From assembly GCA_039707655.1 (NCBI GenBank), contig CM077666.1, forward strand, positions 239,350,166 to 239,414,165: a DNA stretch of 64,000 bases. Reading direction: 5' to 3'. How positions within the stretch are numbered: the stretch's first letter is position 1; every line of letters starts with the position of its first letter. A program made the position numbers and the translations under genes. Shown here piece by piece: positions 56,224 through 64,000 of the stretch. A model generated the notes under the pieces. The model saw only the letters and a list, made by a program, of their open reading frames with translations, had not been told where the DNA came from and made no database searches. The DNA is from Elymus sibiricus. Taxonomy: Eukaryota > Streptophyta > Magnoliopsida > Poales > Poaceae.

Positions 56224-56373
56224 AAACGGTACTACCGCTTGGTGAAGCGGTACTACCGCCGGAGCGGTACTACCGCTTGTGTGAAGCGGTACTACCGCCC
56301 GAGCGGTACTACCGCTTGTGTGAAGCGGTACTACCGCCCAAGCGGTACTACCGCTTGTGTGAAGCGGTACTAC
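56224..56373. repeat. GCGGTACTACCGC palindrome array, 5' LTR of F
   Basis: Eight units (the first degenerate) alternate with TTGTGTGAA and short CCGA/CCAA/CGGA spacers. The array ends about 135 bases upstream of the TATA box. The 3' LTR has seven units (63437-63571) because one 17-bp unit with its CCAA spacer is missing. Confidence 0.92.
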
Positions 56374-56507
56374 CGCTTGTGCGTGGCTGTGCACGGTTCG
56401 GCAGGGATCCAAGTTGGACTCTTTCCCTGCGGGCCAAACCGACCTTGTGCGGGCAAAACCGACCCGGAGGAGGCTTTTACTCCAAGTTTAGACCCCAAGG
56501 CTCAACA

Positions 56508-56515
56508 TATAAATA
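56508..56515 (+). promoter_or_regulatory. TATA box of F (5' LTR)
   Basis: TATAAATA in the context AACATATAAATAGAGG, a strong plant consensus; the same box is at 63704-63711 in the 3' LTR. Confidence 0.75.
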
Positions 56516-56982
56516 GAGGGGCAGGGCTAGCACACGGGACACATCAAGATTTCCCCAAGCCGTGTGCGGCAACCCTAACCCTCTAGTTCCTCCGTCATAA
56601 TCTCCGTAGTGCTTGGCGAAGCCCTGCAGAGATTGTTCCTCACCACCATCACCACGCCGTCGTGCTGCTGGAACTCAACCACTACTTCACCATCGCTCGC
56701 TGGATCGAGGAGGTGAAGGCGTCATCAAGCCGTACGTGTGTTGAACGCGGAGGTGCCGTCCGTTCGGCACTAGATCGGAAGGATCGTGATTGGATCGCGG
56801 GACGCTCGGCGATTTGGATCGCGAAGACGTTCGACTACATCAACCGCGTTTATTAACGCTTCCGCTTAGCGATCTACAAGGGTATGTAGATTCACTCTCC
56901 CTCTCGTAGATGCTCATCACCATGGATAGATCTTGCGTGTGCGTAGGAAAATTTTTGTTTCCCATGCAACGTTCCCCAACAG

Positions 56983-56994
56983 TGGTATCAGAGC
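56983..56994 (+). promoter_or_regulatory. Primer binding site of F
   Basis: TGGTATCAGAGC, a full match to the initiator-Met tRNA type site, one base after the LTR end. Confidence 0.88.
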
Positions 56995-58259
56995 CAGGTC
57001 TATGCGTAGATGAGATCTCGAGTAGAACACAAACGAGTTGTGGGCGTGGGTGTATACATATTGCTTGCCGTTACTAGTTGATATTTGATTCGGAGGTATT
57101 GTGAGATGAAGCGGCCCGGACCGACATTACGCGTACACTTACGCGAGACAGGTTCCTTCAACTGACATGTAATTTTGTTGCATAAAGATGGCTAGCGGGT
57201 GTCTGTCTCTCTCACTTTAGTTGAATCGATTTCAATGAAGAGGGTTCTTTTAGAAGATCAAAAAGCAATCACTACACCACGTTGTGGTTTTGCGTAGGTA
57301 AGAACGGTTCTTGCAAACCCGTAGCAGCCACGTAAAATTTGCAACAACAATTAGAGGACGTCTAACTTGTTTTTGCAGGGTATGTTGTGATGTGATATGG
57401 CCAATTACATGATGAGATATATGTGATGTATGAGATGATCATGTGATGTATAGAATATCACGACTTGCATGTCGATGAGTACGGCAACTGGCAGGAGCCA
57501 TAGAGTTGTCTTTAATTATTGTATGACCTGCGTGTCAATCATTAAGCGCTATGTAATGCTTTACTTTATCGCTAAACGTTAGCTATAGTCGTGGAAGCAA
57601 CAGTCAGCGCGACAACCTTATGGCGACACGTTGATGGAGATCAAGATGATGGAGATCATGGTGTCATGCCGGTGACGATGGAGATCATGCCGGTGCTTTG
57701 GAGATGGAGATCAAAAGCACAAGTTCATGGCCATATCATGTCACTTATGATTTGCATGTGATGTTAATCCTTTTATGCATCTTATTTTGCTTAGGACGAC
57801 GGTAGCATTATAAGGTGATCCCTCACTTAAATTTCAAGATAAATTGTGTTCTCCCCAAGTGTGCACCGTTGCGAAAGTTCGTCGTTTCGAGACACGCCGT
57901 GATGATCGGGTGTGATAGACTCTACGTTCGCATACAACGGGTGTAAGCCATGTTACACGTGCGGAACACTCGGGTTAAACTTGACGAGCCTAGCATGTAC
58001 AGACATGGCCTCGGAACACAAGAGACCGAAAGGTCGAACATGAGTCATATAGTAGATATGATCAACATGAAGATGTTCACCATTGAAACCACCTCAACTC
58101 ACGTGATGATCGGACTTGAGTTGGTGGATTTGGATCATGTTACACTCGAATGATCGGAGGGATGTCAATTTGAGCGGGAGTTTTTTAAATATGATTAACT
58201 AAACTCATTATCTAAGAACAATAGTCTAAGTTGTCTTTGCTATATTTATGTTGTAGATC
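56995..58259 (+). other. Leader (5' UTR) of F
   Basis: About 1.27 kb without a supported gene. Several short upstream ATGs occur. In BARE-type elements this region carries dimerisation and packaging signals; I did not identify a specific motif. It includes GATGGAGATCATG-type short repeats at about 57630-57710. Confidence 0.7.
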
Positions 58260-61200
58260 ATGGCTCGCGCAGTAGCACCCCTGAATTTTAATGCGTTCCT
58301 AGAGAAAGCTAAGTTGAAAGATGATGGAAGTAACTTTGTGGACTGGGCCCGTAATCTAAGGATTATCCTTACGGCTTCCCAAAAGGCTTATGTCCTTGAT
58401 GCACCGCTTGGTGATCCACCCGCTCCAGTTGAGTCTCTAGACGTTGTGAACGCCTGGCAGGCTCGTTCTGATGATTACTCAATAGTTCAATGTGCAATGT
58501 TGTATGGCTTAGAACCGGGACTTCAAAGACGTTTTGAACGTCATGGAGCATATGAGATGTTCCAGGAGTTGAAGTTTATCTTTCAGAAGAATGCCCGGAT
58601 CGAGAGATATGAGATCTCCGATAAGTTCTATGCTTGCAAGATGGAGGAGAACGGGTCTATCAGTGATCACGTGCTCAGAATGTCTGGGTACTCCACCCGT
58701 CTGGCTGAGTTAGGGATGCCCCTTCCGCCAGAGGCTATCACTGACAGAGTTCTTCAATCATTGCCACCTAGCTACAAGAGCTTCGTGTTGAACTATAACA
58801 TGCACGGGATGAACAAGTCAGTCGCCGAGCTGTTTGCGATGCTGAAAGCCGCTGAGTCTGAAATTCAGAAGGAGCATCAAGTGTTGATGGTCAATAAAAC
58901 CACTAGTTTCAAGAAAAATGGCAAGGGTAAGAAGGGTAACTCCAAGAAGAGTGGCAAAGCAGTTGCTCCTCTCGTGAAGAAACCCAAGGCTGGACCCAAA
59001 CCAGAAACTGTGTGTTTTCATTGCAAGGGAACTGGACACTGGAAGCGGAATTGCCCCAAGTATTTGGCTGACAAGAAGGCGGCCAACAACAAACAAGGTA
59101 TATATGATATACATGTTATTGATGTGTACCTTACCAACTCTCGTTGTAGTGCCTGGGTATTTGATACCGGTGCGGTTGCTCATATTTGCAACTCAAAACA
59201 GGAACTGCGGAATAGACGGAGGCTGGCAAAGGACGAAGTGACGATGCGCGTGGGAAATGGTTCCAAGGTTGATGTGATCACCGTCGGCACGCTCGCTCTT
59301 CGATTACCGTCGGGATTAGTGATGAACCTAAATAAGTGTTATTTGGTGCCTGCGTTAAGCATGAACATTATATCTGGATCTTGTTTATTGCGAGACGGTT
59401 ACTCATTTAAATCAGAGAATAATGGTTGTTCTATTTATATGAGTAATATCTTTTATGGTCATGCACCCGATGTGAGGGGTTTATTCTTATTGAATCTCGA
59501 TAGTAATGATACACATGTTCATAACATTGATGCCAAAAGATGTAGAATTGATAATGATAATACCACTTTCTTGTGGCACTGCCGTTTAGGTCATATTGGC
59601 GTAAAACGCATGAAGAAGCTCCATGCTGATGGACTTTTGGAGTCACTTGATTTTGAATCACTTGACACATGTGAGCCATGCCTCATGGGCAAGATGACTA
59701 AAACGCCGTTCTCTGGAACAATGGAACGGGCAAGTGACTTATTGGGAATCATACATACTGATGTGTGCGGTCCGATGAGTATTGAGGCGCGCGGTGGTTA
59801 TCGTTACTTTCTCACCTTCACTGATGACTTAAGTAGATATGGGTATATTTACTTAATGAAACACAAGTCTGAAACATTTGAAAAGTTCAAACAATTTCAG
59901 AGTGAAGTTGAGAATCATCGTAACAAGAAGATTAAATTCCTACGATCTGATCGAGGAGGAGAATATCTGAGTTATGAGTTTGGCAGTCACTTAAGACAGT
60001 GTGGAATTGTTTCACAATTGACACCGCCTGGAACACCACAGCGTAATGGTGTGTCCGAACGTCGTAATCGAACCTTATTGGATATGGTGCGATCTATGAT
60101 GTCTCTTGCCGATTTGCCACTATCGTTTTGGGGTTATGCATTAGAGACAGCTGCATTCACTTTAAATAGGGCACCATCGAAATCCGTTGAGACGACGCCA
60201 TATGAACTTTGGTTTGGCAAGAAGCCAAAACTGTCGTTTCTTAAAGTTTGGGGATGTGATGCTTATGTCAAAAAGCTTCAGCCTGAAAAGCTGGAACCCA
60301 AAGCGGAGAAATGCGTCTTCATAGGATACCCAAAAGAGACAGTTGGGTATACCTTCTATCTCAGATCCGAAGGCAAAGTGTTTGTCGCTAAAAACGGAAC
60401 ATTTCTTGAGAAAGAGTTTCTCTCGAAAGAATTGAGTGGGAGGAAGATAGAACTTGATGAGGTTATTGAACCTTTACTTCAACCTAAGAGTAGCGCAACG
60501 CAGAAAGTTGTTTCTGTCGAGCCTACATTAGCTGAAGAGGAAGTTAATGATGATGATCATGAAGCTTTGGATCAAGTTGCTATCGAACCTCGTAGGTCGA
60601 CAAGGACGCGTACTGCTCCTGAGCGGTACGGCAACCCTGTCTTAGAGGTCATGTTGTTAGACAACGATGAACCTACGAGCTATGAAGAAGCGATGATGGG
60701 CCCGGATTCCGAGAAGTGGTTAGAGGCCATGAAATCCGAGATGGGATCCATGTATGAAAACAAAGTATGGACTTTGGAAGTATTACCTGAAGGGCGTAAG
60801 GCCATTCAGAACAAATGGATCTTTAAGAGGAAGACGGACGCGGACGGTAATGTCACCGTCTATAAAGCTCGACTTGTGGCAAAGGGTTTTTCACAAGTTC
60901 AAGGAGTTGACTACGATGAGACCTTCTCACCCGTAGCGATGCTTAAGTCCGTCAGAATCATGTTAGCAATAGCTGCCTTTTTCGATTATGAAATTTGGCA
61001 GATGGATGTCAAAACAGCGTTCCTTAACGGTTACCTTAAGGAAGAGTTGTATATGATGCAACCAGAAGGTTTTGTCGATCCAGAGAATGCTGACAAAGTT
61101 TGCAAACTCCAGCGATCCATTTATGGACTGGTGCAAGCATCTCGGAGTTGGAATCTTCGTTTTGATGAGGTGATCAAAGCGTTCGAGTTTATACAAGTTT

Positions 61201-62243
61201 ACGGAGAAGCTTGTATTTACAAGAAAGTGAGTGGGAGCTCTATAGCGTTTCTAATATTATATGTGGATGACATATTGCTGATTGGAAACAATATAGAAAT
61301 GCTGGAAAGCGTAAAGGAATATTTGAACAAGAGTTTTTCAATGAAGGACCTAGGAGAAGCTGCTTTCATATTAGGCATCAAGATCTATAGAGATAGATCA
61401 AGACGCTTAATAGGACTTTCACAAAGCACATACCTTGATAAGATTTTGAAGAAGTTCAAAATGGATCAGTCCAAGAAGGGGTTCTTGCCTGTTTTGCAAG
61501 GTGTGAAGTTGAGTAAGACTCAATGCCCAGTGACTGCAGAAGATAGAGAAAAGATGAGTGTCATCCCCTATGCTTCGGCCATAGGCTCTATCATGTATGC
61601 AATGCTGTGCACAAGACCCGATGTCAGCCTTGCCATAAGTATGGTCGGAAGGTTTCAAAGTGATCCAGGAATGGAACACTGGACGGCGGTCAAGAATATC
61701 CTGAAGTACCTGAAAAGGACTAAGGACATGTTTCTCGTTTATGGAGGTGATCAAAAGCTCGTCGTAAAGGGTTACGTCGATGCAAGCTTTGACACTGATC
61801 CGAATGACTCTAAGTCGCAAACCGGATACGTATTTATTCTTAATGGGGGTGCGGTTAGCTGGTGCAGTTCCAAGCAAAGCGTGGTAGCAGATTCTACATG
61901 CGAAGCGGAGTACATCGCTGCCTCGGAGGCGGCGAAGGAAGGTGTCTGGATGAAGGAGTTCATGACAGATCTTGGAGTAGTGCCTAGTGCACTTAACCCA
62001 ATGACTCTGTTTTGTGATAATACTGGTGCCATTGCTCTAGCCAAGGAACCAAGATTTCACAAGAGGACCAGACACATAAAGCGACGTTTCAATTCCATCC
62101 GCGATTACATCAAGGAGGACGACATAAATATTTGCAAAGTACACACGGATCTAAATGTTGCAGATCCGATGACTAAACCTCTTCCAAGGGCTAAACATGA
62201 ACAACACCAGAACTGCATGGGTGTTCGATTCATTACAATGTAA
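58260..62243 (+). CDS. gag-pol: Gag-pol polyprotein of F (1327 aa, intact)
   Basis: The ATG at 58260 opens MARAVAPLNFNAFLEKAKLK. Domains: Copia gag (about 10-230), CCHC knuckle with C252, C255, H260 and C265, and protease with D302 in WVFDTGAVAHIC. The GAG-pre-integrase zinc region follows (HCRLGHIGVKRMKKL, CEPCLMGKM). The integrase core has D501, D564 and E600, an exact D,D35E spacing, with GVSERRNRTLLDMVRSMM. RT follows (WIFKRKTDADGNV, QMDVKTAFLNGYL, YVDD at 1001-1004), then RNase H (YVDASFDTDP, CEAEYIAASEA, CDNTGAIALA). Domain order INT-RT is that of Copia. No stop or frameshift is seen. The protease site reads DTGA where many relatives have DSGA/DTGS. The frame ends 51 bases before the 3' LTR. 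The product set is enough for autonomous transposition if expressed. Confidence 0.96.
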   Translation: MARAVAPLNFNAFLEKAKLKDDGSNFVDWARNLRIILTASQKAYVLDAPLGDPPAPVESLDVVNAWQARSDDYSIVQCAMLYGLEPGLQRRFERHGAYEMFQELKFIFQKNARIERYEISDKFYACKMEENGSISDHVLRMSGYSTRLAELGMPLPPEAITDRVLQSLPPSYKSFVLNYNMHGMNKSVAELFAMLKAAESEIQKEHQVLMVNKTTSFKKNGKGKKGNSKKSGKAVAPLVKKPKAGPKPETVCFHCKGTGHWKRNCPKYLADKKAANNKQGIYDIHVIDVYLTNSRCSAWVFDTGAVAHICNSKQELRNRRRLAKDEVTMRVGNGSKVDVITVGTLALRLPSGLVMNLNKCYLVPALSMNIISGSCLLRDGYSFKSENNGCSIYMSNIFYGHAPDVRGLFLLNLDSNDTHVHNIDAKRCRIDNDNTTFLWHCRLGHIGVKRMKKLHADGLLESLDFESLDTCEPCLMGKMTKTPFSGTMERASDLLGIIHTDVCGPMSIEARGGYRYFLTFTDDLSRYGYIYLMKHKSETFEKFKQFQSEVENHRNKKIKFLRSDRGGEYLSYEFGSHLRQCGIVSQLTPPGTPQRNGVSERRNRTLLDMVRSMMSLADLPLSFWGYALETAAFTLNRAPSKSVETTPYELWFGKKPKLSFLKVWGCDAYVKKLQPEKLEPKAEKCVFIGYPKETVGYTFYLRSEGKVFVAKNGTFLEKEFLSKELSGRKIELDEVIEPLLQPKSSATQKVVSVEPTLAEEEVNDDDHEALDQVAIEPRRSTRTRTAPERYGNPVLEVMLLDNDEPTSYEEAMMGPDSEKWLEAMKSEMGSMYENKVWTLEVLPEGRKAIQNKWIFKRKTDADGNVTVYKARLVAKGFSQVQGVDYDETFSPVAMLKSVRIMLAIAAFFDYEIWQMDVKTAFLNGYLKEELYMMQPEGFVDPENADKVCKLQRSIYGLVQASRSWNLRFDEVIKAFEFIQVYGEACIYKKVSGSSIAFLILYVDDILLIGNNIEMLESVKEYLNKSFSMKDLGEAAFILGIKIYRDRSRRLIGLSQSTYLDKILKKFKMDQSKKGFLPVLQGVKLSKTQCPVTAEDREKMSVIPYASAIGSIMYAMLCTRPDVSLAISMVGRFQSDPGMEHWTAVKNILKYLKRTKDMFLVYGGDQKLVVKGYVDASFDTDPNDSKSQTGYVFILNGGAVSWCSSKQSVVADSTCEAEYIAASEAAKEGVWMKEFMTDLGVVPSALNPMTLFCDNTGAIALAKEPRFHKRTRHIKRRFNSIRDYIKEDDINICKVHTDLNVADPMTKPLPRAKHEQHQNCMGVRFITM

Positions 62244-62282
62244 ATCACATAGTGATGTGAACTAGATTATTGACTCTAGTGC

Positions 62283-62293
62283 AAGTGGGAGAC
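62283..62293 (+). promoter_or_regulatory. Polypurine tract of F
   Basis: AAGTGGGAGAC directly before the 3' LTR, the standard tract of the BARE/Angela group. Confidence 0.85.
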
Positions 62294-64000
62294 TGTTGGA
62301 AATATGCCCTAGAGGCAATAATAAATTGGTTATTATTATATTTCCTTGTTAATGATAATCGTTTATTATCCATGCTATAATTGTATTGATTGGAAACTCA
62401 AATACATGTGTGGGTACATAGACAACACTGTGTCCCTAGTAAGCCTCTAGTTGACTAGCTCGTTGATCAAAGATGGTTGAGGTTTCCTAGCCATTGACAT
62501 GAGATGTCATTTGATAACGGGATCACATCATTAGGAGAATGATGTGATGGACAAGACCCAAACTGTAAACGTAGCATTTGATCGTGTCAGTTTATTGCTA
62601 TTGTTTTCTGCATGTCAAGTATCTGTTCCTTTGACCATGAGATCATGCAACTCACTAACACCGGAGGAATACCTTGTGTGTATCAAACGTCACAACGTAA
62701 CTGGGTGACTATAAAGGTGCTCTACAGGTATCTCCGAGGGTGTCTGTTGGGTTGGCATGGATCAAGAGTGGGATTTGTTACTCCGTATGACGGAGAGGTA
62801 TCTCAGGGCCCACTCGGTAATACAACATCACAATGAGCCTTGCAAGCAATGTGACTAAAGTGTTAGCCACGAGATCTTGTATTACGGAACGAGTAAAGAG
62901 ACTTGCCGGTAACGAGATTGAACTAGGTATAGTGATACCGACGATCGAATCTCGGGCAAGTAACATACCGAAGAACAAAGGGAACAGCATACGGGATTAA
63001 CTGAATCCTTGACATAGAGGTTCGACCGATAAAGATCTTCGTAGAATATGTAGGAGCCAATATGGGCATCCAGGTCCCGCTATTGGTTATTGGCCGTAGA
63101 GGTGTCTCGGTCATGTCTACATAGTTCTCGAACCCGCAGGGTCTACACACTTAACGTTTGGTGACGATTAGTATAATTGAGTTATTATGTTGGTGACCGA
63201 AAGTTGTTCGGAGTCCCGGATAAGATCCCGGACATGACGAGGATCTCCGGAATAGTCCGGAGGTAAAGATTGATATATGTGATAATAGTGTTTTGATCTC
63301 TGGAAGGGTTCCGGAGTTCACCGGAAGGGGTTCCGGATGTTTACCGAAGTGTTCGGGTGCAGCAACACTTTATATGAGCCAAAGGGATAAAGCCCACAAG
63401 GTATTGGAAAGTGCAAAAGTAGTTTTGCTGCCGCGTAAACGGTACTACCGCTTGGTGAAGCGGTACTACCGCCGGAGCGGTACTACCGCTTGTGTGAAGC
63501 GGTACTACCGCCCGAGCGGTACTACCGCTTGTGTGAAGCGGTACTACCGCTTGTGTGAAGCGGTACTACCGCTTGTGCGCGGCTGTGCACGGTTCGGCAG
63601 GGATCCGAGTTGGACTCTTTCCCTGCGGGCCAAACCGACCTTGTGCGGGCAAAACCGACCCGGAGGAGGCTTTTACTCCAAGTTTAGATCCCAAGGCTCA
63701 ACATATAAATAGAGGGGCAGGGCTAGCACACGGGACACATCAAGATTTCCCCAAGCCGTGTGCGGCAACCCTAACCCTCTAGTTCCTCCGTCATAATCTC
63801 CGTAGTGCTTGGCGAAGCCCTGCAGAGATTGTTCCTCACCACCATCACCACGCCGTCGTGCTGCTGGAACTCAACCACTACTTCACCATCGCTCGCTGGA
63901 TCGAGGAGGTGAAGGCGTCATCAAGCCGTACGTGTGTTGAACGCGGAGGTGCCGTCCGTTCGGCACTAGATCGGAAGGATCGTGATTGGATCGCGGGACG
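62294..64000 (+). repeat. 3' LTR of F, truncated by window end
   Basis: It starts TGTTGGAAAT. About 177 of the expected 1884 bases are outside the window. Differences to the 5' copy seen by eye: AACGGGATC for AACGAGATC, AAGAGTGGG for AAGACTGGG, GTGATAATAG for GTGACAATAG, GCGCGGCTG for GCGTGGCTG, ATCCGAGTT for ATCCAAGTT, TAGATCCCA for TAGACCCCA, and one missing 17-bp palindrome unit. Confidence 0.95.

Larger units (their letters stand above)
55081..56981 (+). repeat. 5' LTR of F
   Basis: 1901 bp, TGTTGGAAAT to GTTCCCCAACA. TATA box at 56508-56515. Eight GCGGTACTACCGC units at 56224-56373. Confidence 0.96.
55081..64000 (+). mobile_element. Young Copia element F (BARE/Angela-like), continues beyond window
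   Basis: 5' LTR 55081-56981, primer binding site TGGTATCAGAGC, 1.28-kb leader, one open gag-pol frame of 1327 codons, polypurine tract AAGTGGGAGAC and 3' LTR from 62294. The LTR start TGTTGGAAATATGCCCTAGA is that of the BARE/Angela group, the most abundant Triticeae Copia lineage. The visible 3' LTR (1707 bp) differs from the 5' copy by about six substitutions and one 17-bp repeat unit. That corresponds to roughly 0.14 million years at 1.3e-8 per site per year. The left target copy should be CTATG (55076-55080); the right copy is outside. Confidence 0.95.

Noticed and set aside
56080..56586. Repeat-containing 168-codon frame RYYRxSGTTACVK
   Set aside because: It is a translation of the GCGGTACTACCGC array in the U3 of F; the array length differs between LTRs and breaks the frame.

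Overview
The window looks like intergenic DNA from a large grass genome, most likely a Triticeae species (wheat, Aegilops, barley or rye). It is built almost entirely of nested LTR retrotransposons and CACTA DNA transposons. I recognise no convincing host gene, tRNA, rRNA or CRISPR array. The element families are ones typical of Triticeae: a BARE/Angela-like Copia, an Athila-clade gag-only element resembling Sabrina, Tat-clade Gypsy elements with an antisense ORF, CRM-like Gypsy elements, and CACTA elements with AGTGGCGGGC-type subterminal repeats. Family names are from memory of family features and are tentative. Clade-level calls rest on visible motifs.

Layout, left to right. (1) 1-690 is the start of a minus-strand LTR (element A1), followed by its internal 3' region to about 1400. 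(2) About 1400-5664 is the 3' part of a plus-strand Tat-type Gypsy (B): a broken antisense ORF with one intron, then a 3' LTR. (3) 5665-23409 is a minus-strand element with a very long 5' LTR (A2). It is split by a CACTA element (G, 6690-11066, TSD TCA) and by a complete but decayed CRM-like Gypsy (K, 12485-20862, TSD CCATT). (4) 23410-24790 is the LTR tail and gag start of another Gypsy (I), fused to the 3' part of a CACTA element (H) ending at 27631. (5) 27632-55080 and beyond is a minus-strand Athila-like gag/protease element (E). It contains a 20.5-kb Tat-type Gypsy (C, 28746-49231, TSD ATAAT), which itself contains a young CRM-like Gypsy (D, 29738-37082, TSD AAGTT). (6) 55081 to the window end is a plus-strand Copia element (F) inserted in the 5' LTR of E.

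Two elements look capable of autonomous activity. D has an uninterrupted 1713-codon gag-pol frame and LTRs with 4 differences in 941 bp. F has an uninterrupted 1327-codon gag-pol frame, and its LTRs differ by 6 substitutions and one 17-bp repeat unit over the part visible here. Their key protease, integrase (D,D35E) and reverse transcriptase residues are present. K, C, B, E, I and H carry stops, frameshifts or large losses.

The most interesting points are these. Short GC-rich palindrome arrays lie just upstream of the TATA box in the U3 of three different LTR families; one array sequence is shared by a Copia and a Gypsy element. The antisense ORF of the two Tat elements carries a conserved phase-2 spliceosomal intron. 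The D gag-pol frame runs through the polypurine tract into the LTR, and in K the same tract has slipped and cuts the frame.
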